Assembly (NCBI GenBank): GCA_029891345.1 | Contig: CM056994.1 | Location: 61,597,251 to 61,661,250 of the forward strand | Direction of reading: 5' to 3' | DNA length: 64,000 bases | DNA from: Dryococelus australis | Lineage: Eukaryota; Arthropoda; Insecta; Phasmatodea; Phasmatidae | Part shown: positions 10,580-22,701 of the stretch, one piece after another | Position numbering within the stretch: the stretch's first letter is position 1 | Layout of the letters: each line of letters opens with the position of its first letter | Program-made: the position numbers and the translations under genes | Notes under the pieces: generated by a model | Seen by the model: the letters and a program-made list of their open reading frames with translations, nothing else | Database searches by the model: none | What the model was told of the DNA's origin: nothing

Positions 10580-12150
10580 GGAGGTACACAATCACGTCCA
10601 AAGAGCTTTGGTGGGTGCTAGATCAGGTGCACCCGGTGGCAGTGGGGTTTTCAAATGATTCCAGTCTTTACAATCAACTGGAGTGCATCCAGTGTAAACA
10701 AATGGCCTGGTAGCTTTTCGGCAGGGCACGAAGTCAGGTTCTATGAGAATGACTTTGCATTTCGGCGGGATTGCTCTGGGCATTATACTTGCGCACGCTG
10801 CTTAACCTGTGTCAACTCTGGCTGACGTGAGTCGAGCTGGTGCAAGGGGGAGCACATGATGTGTTGCCCTATACTGGTGTACAGCCTTGTAGTGTGTCTG
10901 CCAGCTGAAGGCGGTATCCCTAGCCCAGCACTCTGCACTGAAACACAGTGAATGATGAGAATCAGGTCTCTCTGGCGGACAGTCCCAGCACGTGGACGAG
11001 TGTTTCAGAAGAAACAATCTCCCCCAACTCAGGGAGCAATAACTCCAGCGCAAGGAGCATGGTGGAGAGAGTGGCCAATGAGCTGGCAAGCCGACCTCAA
11101 GAGACTTGAGTACCTAGTGTCAGGGATCCACAGTTCTGTACACCATGGTGCATAGAAAGGGTGACCGCCCAATGTGTGTGTGGGTACGCTCTTGGTGTAC
11201 TGTGTTTATGAGTAATATTCTCGATCACCTGCTATCCCTTGGATGGGTCCGAAGTCCACAGGGAGAGGAATTACCACTACGGGAAAAGATACCCTTGAGT
11301 TGGTTAAATATCTGTTTATTCCTGTGACGGAAATAAACAGGATGGTGTCGCACTACCTCCTAATGTCAGCAAGAGCTTACGGAAGCTTAAACTACACTGA
11401 GCCAGGTGAAGACGACCTGGTCCTAAGCTAACAATGGCAGGGCAGACGAGCGTTATGTAACTAACATTAACTTGTAGTACTCCTACTGTGAGTTGCCCAG
11501 AAGGGGCCGCAGTGTCTAGTGTGTATACAACGTTGGCAATGGTAAGGATCTTCGGCACAGTGTGCGGTGAAAATGAGGTAAGGCTGTGGTGCATGGTGCA
11601 GGCGAGATAGGATATCTCCAGCAATGAGTTGCAGTGGAGACCAAGGAGCAGGAGGTTCAGGGCAGGCTGAGCAAACAAGCAGAACGGTCACAATCTCCAG
11701 CAAGGTATGCAGTGGAGAGAATGAAAACTGGTCACAAATCATTAGTTCCATTAGGAATTTCAGCACGAATGCGGTGAAGGCCCGGAATAGACGTATTTAA
11801 GAGCTGCGGCCCGCTATTTATACTCTGGCTGGTGTACCCTATGTGTCAGCTGGAGAGGGTTGGTCGATGGAGAGGGGGATAGCTGTGGTATAGCTTCCTC
11901 GAGGCGTGATGTCACTGGCCAGCTCGGAATTCGAGATGTGGCAGAACATACTGGTAGAGGCATCTGGCAGCATACTGTGGTACTAAATGCCTTGGATGCA
12001 TATCCTCTGTGGCTCGGCTGGTGAATAATACAATCTTCAGGCTGGAACGTCCATTCTTGCCGTCGGTAGACAGTACAATCTGATGTCTTGTGATGCATGG
12101 CAACAATGAAAACTCCATAGGAATTGAGCAGCAAGGCTTGCTCACTGTTG
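10580..12150 (-). mobile_element. Ty3/gypsy-lineage LTR and leader fragment, minus orientation
   Basis: Two structural marks of this LTR family are present in minus orientation. One is the hairpin at 11402-11420 (stem CCAGGT/ACCTGG, 7-base loop). The other is the poly(A)-signal hairpin at 11312-11340 (TGTTTATT ... AATAAACA arms). Downstream on the minus strand, the frame at 10783-10592 shares spaced residues (VILI.PDFVP, then R.FVYTG) with the leader reading frames at 37160-37606 and 59015-59275. It is a broken single fragment without pol. Boundaries are approximate. Confidence 0.6.
11312..11340 (-). promoter_or_regulatory. LTR poly(A)-signal hairpin (minus copy)
   Basis: CTGTTTATTCC, loop TGTGAC, GGAAATAAACAG: an 11-pair stem with one unpaired A. 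The upper stem uses CC/GG where the other copies use GAG/CTC, G/C or TC/GA. Confidence 0.7.
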
Positions 12151-12199
12151 AGGCGAAGTCATTTAATGATTGTTGAAAAGACGTCATGCATCACACACT

Positions 12200-12489
12200 G
12201 TACAAGAATTTGGAAGTAATACTGAAGTTAATTACAAAATAACTTTTGTATCAACAGAAAAGTTAATGAGTCTGAACTGTATTGTCCCTATAAGAAGACT
12301 TTTCTATTGGTTCATTGGCGACAGTCATTCACAAGGCCAAGGTCAGGCAAGGTTATTTATTTTGAGAGGGGTGCAGGTTGGTTGTTGTAATTAACTCAAA
12401 ATGTATTAGATATGCATATAAACTCATTATTAGACATTAAGTGGGGTGTGTCATAGAACGGAAGGCAACTTGAACTCAAGTAAATATGA
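12200..12489. other. Spacer, nothing recognised
   Basis: No coding region, repeat or exon that I can support. Confidence 0.4.
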
Positions 12490-13075
12490 CAAGACCTCAT
12501 TCCCTCACAAAACAATATTTTAAAAGGTAGGTGTGTTACTGTTAAAATTATTCCTGTGAAATGCACAGATACGAACACAGATTATTTTCAAAATTGGCAT
12601 AAAAACAGGACTACAGATTGGCTTAAAATGTGGTACTCAATGAGACAGTTTGTTTAAAGTTTGCTGCAAAATATAACATTATTCATTCATGAAAAAATAT
12701 TTAAAGGTAGGTGTGTTATGGTTAATACATAATACTAAACACTGCAATAAAAATATTGAATATCAATTAGTAAAAACTTGCATGTATGTATATAATTACT
12801 CAGGACTACAGATATAAACACAGATTACCATCAAAATTTGCATAAAAATGAGGCTGTGAATCAGCCTAAGATGTGGTGCCTGATGTGACAGTTTGCGACA
12901 TGTTTGCTACACAGTAAAATGGTATTCATCCAAAAAATAATATTTTAAAATGTGGGTGTGTTACGGTTAAAAATATTCCTGAGCAGTGCAAATATAAACA
13001 CAGATTACCATCAAAATTAGCATATAAACCTGGCTGCAAATCTGCCTAAGATGTGGTGCCCAGTAAGAAAGTGTT
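12490..13075. repeat. Degenerate three-unit tandem repeat
   Basis: The string GGTGTGTTA(C/T)(T/G)GTTAA recurs near 12530, 12708 and 12955. The string CAGATTAYYWTCAAAATTDGCAT recurs near 12578, 12823 and 12999. Each unit also shares GGCTTAAAATGTGGT or CCTAAGATGTGGTGCC. Unit spacing is about 178 to 247 bp because the units differ by a block of roughly 70 bp. The copies are diverged. No coding potential. Confidence 0.75.
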
Positions 13076-13560
13076 AACAGCTGCTAGAATAAAAAATATT
13101 TATTATAAAACTTCCTTTTCGAATGTAACAAGTAATAAAACAGCTTGAGATTGAACTTGAATCTTGGAAACTTTTCATTAGGCTCGCCCAAGCTCAGCTC
13201 GAAATAAAAATACCAAGCTTGCAGACCTCTGCACACACCTTGTAACTGTCCCACCACTTTTTTTTAACATCATTTACTGTATATTAAAATGGGGGGGGTG
13301 CACACGTAAATATGGTAACTACTGCAGAGAAATCATTACATTTATGCTCTGTCATGTTTACACAGCTCTAAATGCTAAAAGTAGACCATGATTTTAGATA
13401 AGTAGCCCAGTTTTCTATCGGTCTAATTAGTGAGCACTAGGGTTATGCAAATATTCTGCATACCACAACCAAAAAAAAATTACACCTTTAATTTGAGTTT
13501 CGATAAGAAATTTGGTTGCCGAAAGTTGTAATGAAACTAAAATGCTCTATTTTATAGAAT
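13076..13560. other. AT-rich spacer, nothing recognised
   Basis: No supported feature apart from a short G run near 13291. Confidence 0.4.
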
Positions 13561-13564
13561 ATTC

Positions 13565-13865
13565 AGGTGTTTAATAAGTATTCACATAATGCATCAGCAA
13601 AGGAGTGAGTGAGTGAAGATATTTGGGCATTTCTTAACATCAAGGTCTTAAGAGCCAAAGAGGGTGAAGCAAGACGAGTATGGAGCAGCACCGGTATGAA
13701 AGGGTGGGGGAAACGAGAGATCCCCGAGAAAATCTGCCGACCAGTAGCCTTGTACGGCACTATTCCCACATGCAAAAATCTGGGAGCGACCCTGTCGGAA
13801 ATCAAACCCGGTTTGCTCAGTTGGGATGTGAGTAGTCTAACCACTACACCACCAGGCCCCTCTCA
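13565..13865 (-). mobile_element. tRNA-derived SINE
   Basis: On the minus strand the sequence begins GGCCTGGTGGTGTAGTGG, with TTAGACTAC after it (box A region). About 35 bases later is GGGTTTGATTTCC, matching box B (GGTTCRANTCC). The following 150 bases (containing GGTCGCTCCCAGATTTTTGC) would be the tRNA-unrelated SINE body. Orientation is minus, the same as the host gene. No long poly(A) tail is obvious. I do not recognise the family name. Confidence 0.6.
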
Positions 13866-14278
13866 GCCAAGGAAATCTGTACATCATCTTGTTTATTTTC
13901 ATTATTTTATAATTAAAATAACTACATAGTATATACATTTTAATGTATGGAAGAACCAGTGTGAGTAAATACTCCAGATTCTTAATTTTTTTGGTTTGGT
14001 TCTACAACAAAGTTACTACAATAAATATCTTGTTAAAATTTTATGAAATTGGTTAAACTTTCATTAAGACTGAGCTCTTAAAATATTAATTTTCATTTTT
14101 GTTTCAGTTTCAAGAAAGTTCATAATATATTTTTTGTTTTTGTTTCATGAGAAAAAATTAGCATTCACACAACTCTAGTGTACACATTACAATGGCAATG
14201 CCAAATGAATAAAAATAATCATGTTTTTAGGTCACTGAAAAACAGGTGTAAATAGCAACACAATATCACAGTCCTCAC

Positions 14279-14448
14279 CTATTTTTCCCCAATCTTGAGG
14301 AATGAACTGACTTGTGATAAGCATCATCAATCGTGGGCAACATGTTATTGCGAGAGTTGACTCATGAGAATGCCTTGCTATGCGTGTCAGAATTTCCAAC
14401 ACATTGATCACTGCTTTGGGACAAGGCTTTAAAACTTCCAGTATATAT
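14279..14448 (-). CDS. RPAP1: RPAP1 exon C (partial host gene)
   Basis: This is a 170-bp internal exon of RNA polymerase II-associated protein 1, a nucleo-cytoplasmic factor needed for RNA polymerase II assembly or import and for its link to Mediator. On the minus strand the acceptor is TTTGGTTTTCAG|A and the donor is AAATAG|GTGAGG. The first base completes an Arg codon begun in exon B, giving LRYILEV across the join. The exon then reads NVLEILTRIARHSHES and CCPRLM, with FIPQDWG near its end. From memory, vertebrate RPAP1 has RLRY(V/L)LEV, LIR(L/M)ARHSLESA and CPRLIET..REFLPTSW in the same order, so the match is specific. It lies in the helical-repeat middle of the protein and ends in phase 1. 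The following exon, to the left, was not found in this window. Confidence 0.88.
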
Positions 14449-14560
14449 CTGAAAACCAAAGTAATTCACATCAATTCCTCAGAAACAAAATGAAACAAGC
14501 AGTTATAACAGTGAATTACTGTATTTCCACTATTCTAAGCTACACATTTTTTTTCCAAAA
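14449..14560. other. Intron start, SINE/MITE-like edge
   Basis: Intronic sequence directly upstream of exon C on the coding strand. 'TACTGTATTTCCACTATTCTAAGC' near 14517-14540 resembles a DNA-transposon end, but no partner end was found. Confidence 0.3.
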
Positions 14561-15990
14561 ATATTTTTCAAAAACAAGAGTGCGGCTTAAAATTAAGTAC
14601 CATAAATTTTTCGGCCTGAAACAAATCTTTGGTGCAACTGTACTATTTATTTGAAAAATTATTTTTGGTTGCTACAGCCGTGCTAGTCATAGTATTTCTT
14701 CAGGACTCCCATTTTAACATATTTTATCAGTTTTCACTGAATTTTGATACTTCACACGGATTGATGGATTTCATCCAAATATCATGGATGGATATATTAT
14801 ATTCAGGAATGAAGTTGGAACAAGAGAGACTCTCTCTAGCATCCAAGTACTATTTCAACAATGCAGAAATATAAATTGTGACACTTATGCCTGCTTTATA
14901 GATTACCAAAAGGCCTTCGATAGAGTACAGCACCAGAAGATGATTAAAATTTTAAATAGTATTGGCTTGAATGACAATTATCTAAAAATTGTCAATTTAT
15001 ACTGGAACCAGTCTGCTTCAGTAAGGTTAGAAGGTGAAATCACTGACGATATATATATCCAACAGGGTGTAAGAAAAGGTTGTATAATGTCTCCATTATT
15101 ATTTAACATATATTCAGAATACATCTTCAGGGAAGCATTGGAGGATGTGGAGATGGGACCCCTGTTGAATGGGCAATGGTTACACAACATTCACTATGCA
15201 GATGATACTATCATTTCTGCAGATAGCCTGAAAAGTTTACAACACCTAATGGATTGTATCACACAGAGTAGTTATGAATATGGTCTTGATATTAATATAA
15301 ATTAAATAAAACTAATGGTCACTAGCAAAAATTGTATCCCTACGTGTCATATTAGTATAAAACAGAGACCTGTTGAACATGTACACAAATATACATATCT
15401 TAGTACAACTATAATTGACCAGTGGGATTGCTCTGAGGAAGTGAAGTCTCGTATTGGAAAAGCTAAGGGTGTCTTCAACAAAATGAGTAACTTTTTTAAA
15501 AGTCATGAGATAACAATGACCACAAAAATGAGACTTCTACGCTGTTATATGTTCTCTGTTCTATATTATGGTGTTGAATCTTGGACTCTGACAGAGACAC
15601 TCAGTAAAAGATTGGAAACACCTTTGAGATGTGGTTATATTGGAGAATGAGTGCCATGGACAGACCATGTTACAAATGTTGAAATTCTTCGGAGGATGAA
15701 AAAGTGCAAAGAAGTATTGACCCCGATGAAAACAAGGAAGCTGCAGTACCTCGGCCATATCATGAGGAATGAAAGCAGATATCAGCTAAAAACAGTCTAT
15801 TCTACAAGGAAAGATACCCGGGAAGAGAAGCGTTGGTAGGAGAAGAATCTCCTGGTTGAAAACCTCACAACATGGACTTCTAAGACATCTACAGAGTTAT
15901 TCCGAGCAGTGCTTAATAGAGATAGCACAGATGAGATGGTTGCCAACATACAGAATGGATAAGAACTAGAAGATTCTATTCATATGTATG
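14560..15990 (+). mobile_element. LINE (non-LTR retrotransposon), 5'-truncated, dead
   Basis: The frame at 14784-15305 contains reverse transcriptase motifs in order: CFIDYQKAFDRV (about 14893), GVRKGCIMSPLLFNIY (about 15065) and HYADDTI with the catalytic YADD near 15196. The frame then shifts after a stop near 15303. The thumb and C-terminal region continues at 15315-15650 (YTYLSTTIIDQWDCSEEVKSRI, ending around VESWTLTE) and, after another shift, at 15651-15839 (MPWTDHVTNVEILRRM, KLQYLGHIMRN). This C-terminal layout is typical of abundant insect LINEs whose products are often labelled endonuclease-reverse transcriptase. The endonuclease domain is missing because the copy is truncated at its 5' end. 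At least three frame breaks are visible. The clade is not determined. Confidence 0.85.
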
Positions 15991-16926
15991 TTTTACATGT
16001 TGTTTATTTACAAATGGCCACGCACCATAGATATATGCACAAGTTAAGAGAATGCCTCTTAGAGAATTGTAAATATAACTTTACCACTCATAGTGGTGAC
16101 ATTTTAAACAATTTCAGAACATTGCTGTTCTGACTACATAAATGTCAAACTAATCAATAATATAAATATTTTTGTCATTTCAGAGACATACTTTATATTT
16201 CAAGTATTCTCTTACCTTTGCCTAATAAAACTGTGACTCATTAGTTGTTTCTGTTTTATGTAATTTGTTGATGTAAATGGATAACCTTGTATGTATGTTT
16301 TGAAATGTGAAGAGTTTATTCAAAAGTTGTTTTTACCAACTACAGCATTTTGAAGCATATAGTCCACAGAAGAAAGAGTTGTGTGTGGTTAATAGCCATA
16401 ATTATAAGATAAAATAAACAAAAAACATAAAGCATCACATAATTAGGCTCTATTTAGGCAGCAATATAAACAAGAGAGTATGAAAACGAATTGAGGCCTT
16501 GTTCCAATTAGTTTTGAGTTCCGTCTTTCGTCATTTGTATTAGGAATTTGTAAGGTTTTATTGAACACCACGACATTTAGAATTTAAAATTAATAAAATA
16601 AAACATATGATGTGAAATTGTTACATAACAAAAATTGTTACATGAGGAAATACCTATTTAGAGGATATTTCATTAATTTGTTTTGTGAAATAATTATTGT
16701 AAGTACAATACACATAGACATTTGTTTAATTACATTAACCTTGTCTATACACGTATTTAAATGTTTCAAATACGTGAAACTAATATGGCAACAAATTGGT
16801 AATTTGTATTTTGTAATTTGGCAGCTTCAAAGAGAATAAAACACAAAAATGCAAATTACAAAACTACTTTTTATATTTTGTAGACAGAATGGGTCACGTG
16901 ATCATTTTCTTTAAAAAATGTGACAG
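15991..16926. other. AT-rich intronic sequence, nothing recognised
   Basis: No supported coding region or repeat. The plus-strand frame at 16612-16839 is low complexity and unconvincing. Confidence 0.45.
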
Positions 16927-17313
16927 TTGGAACACGGCCTCAAATGGTTCAAACTGGGAGAAAGCACTTATCGGGCAAAGTGCTCAGTACAGTATATAAT
17001 GCTATTCTTAGCACTTAGAGTGGGGAGACCTAATTATTTACGATGTTATGCCAACACCAAAACTCACAAAAAATGTCTAAGATCTTTAGAAGCCAATTTG
17101 TCTCTTTCAAGCTTTGTTGTGAAGGAAAACAATGATGTGATTGATACTGAATTATTGTGGGGCAATGTCTTTTGTGAAAACAAAACCTGCCTATTAAGTA
17201 ATAAATTCACAATGTTGGTGCCAAAGATGTTTCCTGATAGTGACATATCACCAAACTTTCATTACAACTGCACAAAAATCAGTGTGATAATTCAGCCACA
17301 AATCATTTGCTAA
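16927..17313 (+). pseudogene. hAT-like / BED-type transposase-related N-terminal relic
   Basis: A 128-codon frame whose second half reads TKTHKKCLRSL, SLSSFVVKEN, TELLWGN and LVPKMFPDSDIS, then a Thr-Lys pair within NCTKIS. This matches a widespread animal family of hAT-derived proteins. Its members have a BED-like or U1-like zinc finger with a His-x-x-x-x-His type ending, then an 'AE...F...HNL......H...L...MFPDS.IA..F.C.RTKT..I' stretch. Only this N-terminal part is visible and the zinc-finger cysteines upstream are not recognisable. The frame stops after IIQPQI, so it is a fragment, not a complete protein. There is no evidence for transcription. It could be a hAT relic or a retropseudocopy of a domesticated gene. 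Confidence 0.55.
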
Positions 17314-17529
17314 TGACTTTCAGTATGTAATCGAACCTGGATTTTTCAGGATATTTATGGTTAATGTTTCCAGGATTTCCCAGGATTTTTGTTGGTTGGA
17401 TTTAGGATTTATGTTCAGAGTCAGCGGCAGCCCTTGTATATATCATAAAAAATTAACTATTCATTTTCTAATTTTAAAATATTGTAGATAAGTTTTGATC
17501 CATGACCCATAGCTGGAAATATACAGTGT

Positions 17530-19260
17530 ATGAATCTACAACTTCAACTCAACCCATGGGAAGCCAAGACACCCACGCTGGAGAACCAAACTGGACTACT
17601 ATCTTCCAAAGATGATTACTGCACGCTGTTGCCAGTAACAATAAATACGCATATAAATCATGTGCCCCTGCCACACCACCTGAACGAAGTCGGCCTGCCC
17701 CTAAGGAAGCATCATGATATTACCCGCAACCTAAAGCTACCCTGCTTCCAACCCTCGCCAAGAGAGCGCAGTAAAGGGATGCTACCCCGACCAATGCAAT
17801 AGTAGGGCTCTCTGCCTCTACCAGATCATCTATCAGCGAAGCTTGCTTCAACCCCCAGACACACAATCCACATGGAAGTGCTTATCCCACTTCCCTCAGG
17901 GCCACACTAGGCAACAGTAGGGTTTGAGTCGTACTCACAACTGCTTTATTAGTTGTTCTAAACTTGCTCTTTGCTTTAACAGGTATCCATCTGTTATTAA
18001 CTTCTGCCGGTTGCTTGTAACTACAAAAGCCTAGGAAATAGTATGAGTCACCATGTTTATCCTCCCAAGAATAAATATGTTCAAGTCTATGCACAATGTT
18101 CTGATTCCGAAGGTTATTTGTACCTCTCAACAGCCATATAAACGCCGTCCCCCAAGGAGATGGCAAGTGACAGTGTCTTGGCAAACTATTGCCGATATTA
18201 GAGTCGGATTGTGGGTTCTCTTAACTGGGTTGTACATAAGTGCAAAATACCACAATGCTCTGACCACCCATACTGTGGGCCCAATGCGCAAAGGCACTAG
18301 GTGCACACGTATAGTAGAAGTAGAGCCCCCTACTATGTACATTTAACAAGGAAGCAACTGGATCACCCGAATCAGCTAACCCATTTTATCCACTGCGTGA
18401 GATTCGCCGATTGGAGTGCCAGGCCTGACAAAGTGTGACCTAGTAGCCTCTGAGCGGTTCACGATGAAACTTTAGCGCCACCCCAAGTCAGCTAACCCGC
18501 TCTATCCACATCACTTGAGATTCACCAGTTGGAGTGCTAGGACTGACACAGCATGCCATTGCATTTGGGTACTCTCGTTACGGGATTTCTGTCACCTGCC
18601 CCTTGCTTTCTGCGACAAGCCTTAGTACCTAACCCCGTTCCAATCACCTGACGAGAGGGGACTAAGTGGACCGATAAGAAGGCATCTATGGCTCCTACAG
18701 CCAACCAATTAACAAGTAACCCATCCCAGTCTGCCTTCAGCCTTTCCTCTACTCGGGATCAGGCACAAGCCACCCAACTACAGGGGCCTCATTTCTCAGT
18801 GCACCCTAGCCATTAATACAAGCCCCCACAGAAGACCTCCGGGACACAGCATCCAGTAGTCATCTGCCTCTGGCTGGGTTTGCCCATGGGCCTGGGCCTC
18901 GCCTGCACCCACTACCAAGCGACACCACCTGCCACTGCCACCCGGAGCCCAGCAGCCACAGGACCCGCCAGTTCCAGCCGTATGCCAGCCACCCCTGGAC
19001 AGGGCCCCGAGAGTCGCCTATTGCAGCCTGCCAAGGTCAGCTACAGTGCCGGTCTAAAGGTGGTAAGCCAGCATCCACTGCTAAACACACTGCCTTAGAT
19101 GCCTACATAGCTTATCGCTGCCTGACTAGGCCGACTATGTACACCGGTTCCCTCCAAGCTAAGGCGCACCCACAGTAATCAGCCCATACAGGGTTCTCAG
19201 CTTCAACACGAATAAAAAAGCTCCCTTGTAGACTACGTGATGTGCCAAGCATCCCGGCCG
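17530..19260 (+). mobile_element. Ty3/gypsy-lineage leader and gag relic
   Basis: GC-richer block related to 2404-4330. The segment 17540-17800 resembles 2600-2760. The region 18721-18815 carries a degenerate form of the gag N-terminal block (a frame reading TRDQAQATQL, compared with QERAQA elsewhere). The sequence 18370-18560 contains two similar 'GAGATTCRCCRRTTGGAGTGCYAGG' segments about 120 bp apart, a local duplication. No pol was seen. The copy is broken and stops just before the BEL/Pao element. Confidence 0.5.
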
Positions 19261-19357
19261 TCACACACCAGTGTTAAAAAAATTCTGTGAAGGACCTAAA
19301 TAAAATGATTTAAGTAAGGTGTACATACTAGACAAGTTACTTGTTCTACAGGTATTG

Positions 19358-19569
19358 TTTGTGTTGAAAACAATGTAGTTTATGTTGTAAATAGTACTAT
19401 GTGACTTCATTGCTAAAATTGTGTGCTGCAACAGTTGGCAAGTCTGACTCAAGCAAAGAAGATCAGTGTTTTCGCAAGATAGCGGCCGGTCATTAGTTTT
19501 ACGAGAGAAACTCGAGCAAAATTTTGTTTAATGGTCCTCCGGGTTCTTCAGATGTTAGTCAAATCAACA
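19358..19569 (+). repeat. BEL/Pao 5' LTR
   Basis: 212 bp, TGTTTGTGTTG ... AAATCAACA. It aligns end to end with 34791-35006; both contain 'GCTGCAACAGTTGGCAAGTC' and 'TAATGGTCCTCCGGGTTCTT'. I could not see a clear target-site duplication with its partner. Confidence 0.85.
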
Positions 19570-22075
19570 TGGTCAATGCCAGGCCGGATTAGGTGAACTG
19601 CAACCAAGTTTTTGTTTTGTTGTATGTGTTCAAGTGACAAATGGTGAAGTACACTCATGAAAGGCGGGCAAGCGTGTTGTTGCAATATTCATGTATCAGA
19701 TTGTGTCGGCTTCGTCAGTTATTTTCTGCTTGAGTTTATGGTGTTCATATGTGTATATTTTTAGCACATCCTCTAGCAAAACTTTATTTATAAAAATTGC
19801 AAAGTGAGGTTAAGTGAATGTGTACACAAAGAATATTCCCGCTAATATTTTGACAGTGAATTCTTGTCAAATCCTTTTGTACACCACGCAAGACACCATT
19901 AAAGAAACACATCATCCATCATGTCAGAAGAACAGGTTTTAAAACAAAACTGCAGTCGCACCAATGAAGGTTGAACTGAGTTTTGGAAGAGGGAAGAAAA
20001 GCGCTAGCGAATCCTGAAAACTGTGAAAAAGTACTTTCTTTCTGTCGATGTGCAAGAAAATTGAAAAAAAAAAAAAAAACCAAAGACTAATTTGAAGCTA
20101 ATATTTCAGACTTGGAGATACTTTGTTGTGGTTATGAACCCCCAAACCGGTAGAATCTACATCATTGTGGGATAAATTTGACACAGTTTACTTTGAAATT
20201 GACTCTATAAAGGATAGGCTGGAAATCAAATTGAATCCTAAGCTTAGTGCTGAAAGGGAAGATAAAGAGAGGGCATAGGCCCTAAAACTGCCAGCTTTAC
20301 AACTGCCAATATTTAATGGGGATGTGACACAGTGGCAATCCTTTTACGAGTTATTTCTTACACTGGTGGATAACAATTACCAGTTGTATGCAGCGGAAAA
20401 ATTCTTGTACCTGAAGTCATTGCTGCAAGGGGAAGCCAGTGCCTTGGTATGCACCTTGCCAGGGACAAATGCAAATTACGAAGTGCAAAGGATCTCCTGG
20501 TGCAGAGATATAATCTGCCAAGAGTGACAGTATCACACCATTTAGATACCATCTTCGATGCACCCCTGGTAAGTGCAGACTCTGTAAAATCTATTAAAGC
20601 TTTGCTGAATATAATTATGGAAAATATGGGTGCCTTGAATCTCTTAGGACTCCCTACAAATCATTGGGATGTAATACTGCTACATTTATTAATGAGTAAA
20701 CTTGATTCCAAACTAAGGAAATATTGGGAACTCTCTGTGCAGCAAGATGAAATACCTATGTATAAAAAATTTATGTCATTTTTAGAAAGACGGTCACAAG
20801 TATCTGATTGTGTCAAGAGCAGTGGAAGGTCATGGGAGAGTAAGAAATATACTAAGGCTGCTGGAAACTTGAAATTTGTCTTGAGTTCTTGAAACCAGAT
20901 TCTCAAAACTGTGTACACTGAGAAGATGAGTACTCCATTCTCAAATGTGAATCCTTTCTTCATCTTTCTGGTGGACAACAGCTACATTGTATGAAGGAAC
21001 TGAACCTTTGTATAAACTGTCTGACGACTGGATACATCATGAGAGATTGTTTTTCTAATTTCAAATGTCGAACATGCAAGAAAGGTTATCACACTATCTT
21101 GCATTTCTCTTCACAAGCAACCATTGGCTCTAGGAATGATAGTGAAAATTTGTATTTACCTAGTAGTGACAACAGTACAACAAAGTCAGTCTATTGCACA
21201 GTAACCCAGGTTGAGTCACCCACAGTGCTTCTATCCACAGCAGTAGTCAAAGCGTTAGATCAGGTCAGCCACTTGCTGTTAAACCTCTTACAAACCCTGG
21301 TTCACAAGCTTCCTTCATTACAGAGGAATGCCTTCAGAGATTGCATTTTACTTATTCTCTTCATAGTTCATCATTGCTGCACTAGGCCAAACACGTTAGT
21401 GTTAAATTAAGCCAAAGGTCTTCCATCAACACTCAATGTAATTCATAATTGATTACATACCAACAAAGACAAAACAACACAACCTTTTACAGGAAGTCAC
21501 ATAATCTCCAACTGAAACACACACTTCCCGTGGAACATAGTCTCCAACTCAAAACACTTCCACTGTAACTACCAACAGGACAAAAACAAAAATAAAACTA
21601 TTTACAATACGGAAACATACATAATGATAAATTGCATCTTCCAACACTTCTTCCAGCTGCAAAGGGGGTAAAAAGCTGTAAGATAATGCCACTTGTGGGT
21701 AAGACTGAGGAAATAGTTATTGAAGCTGATGTGCTCTCGCAAATTGCATCTTCCATTCTTCAGGCACTTATCCAGAAGCAGGAGTGGCCTCACTTGTCCA
21801 ACTTGGTCCAGGCAGATCCCAATTTTCATAAACCTCACGAGATTGATTATGTTGCTTGGTGCAGGAGTGTTCCCCGAAATTATTCTTGTAGGTCGAATTC
21901 ATGGATCCCAGGAGAGCCAGTTGCCATAAACCTATTTAGGATGGCTGTTAATAGGAAAGATTAATCAAGATTCACCTTCGGAAACATTACTCCAAACATT
22001 TTTTGTATCCTGTATTGAACCGGTAGATACCTTAATTAAAAGGTTTTGGGAAGTAGAAGTGCCAACCCATCATAC

Positions 22076-22701
22076 TGCTGCGGCTGGACACAGTATGGGT
22101 TGCCAAGCAGCGAGCCGATGCGAGGCGCAGAGTGACCTCGGCCAGCCGAGCCGCTGTTGTGGAAAACAAATTCCGGGGGAATGAGCGCGAGGTCGGGAAG
22201 GCGGCATATAAGCCCGGGGCAATGGCGACTCTGGGCGCCATATTGCCTGCGACGCCAAGGGCCCTGCCCGAGGACCGCCTGCCGAGAGGACCACCTGCCG
22301 TGGTCCTGCTTCAATGCCCAACGAGCCGCTGTCGAGTGTGTCTCATCATTGACGTCGCCGCAATAAGGGTAAATATATTCCCTGGTAGGGCAACTAAGAC
22401 AAGAGAGACTTCGGGACAAGCGAAGGCTAGAGTAAGCTCCCTCAGAACAGAATATTTGCCTCTTTTCGTGATTGATTGTATTAATAAGAAGTGGCGTCAA
22501 TGCCTCCAGTCTTGAATATCTGAGCAGAGTTGTTTGACCTCTGCACTTCTCTTTATGATTGCTTATCGCTGTTACAGAGCGGACTTTGTATTGCTGTTAG
22601 ATCAATAAAAGTAGAGTTTTGTAATTGAGTGCTCTTTTCGTCTTGCTACCTTAATCCCCTTATTTAATGTGTGACCTGCTCCCACAGGATAGGCCACAGC
22701 A
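22076..22701 (+). repeat. 5' LTR of nested element
   Basis: 626 bp, with a TATA box near 22207, AATAAA at 22604-22609 and terminal CA at 22700-22701. The internal region begins AATGGTGGAGGTGCC, a TGG-initial stretch where a tRNA primer site would lie; I cannot name the tRNA. Confidence 0.88.

Noticed and set aside
22132-22515. 127-codon and overlapping frames in the 620-bp repeats as genes
   Set aside because: They lie inside the LTRs, open on several frames at once because of GC richness, and the partner LTR breaks them differently.
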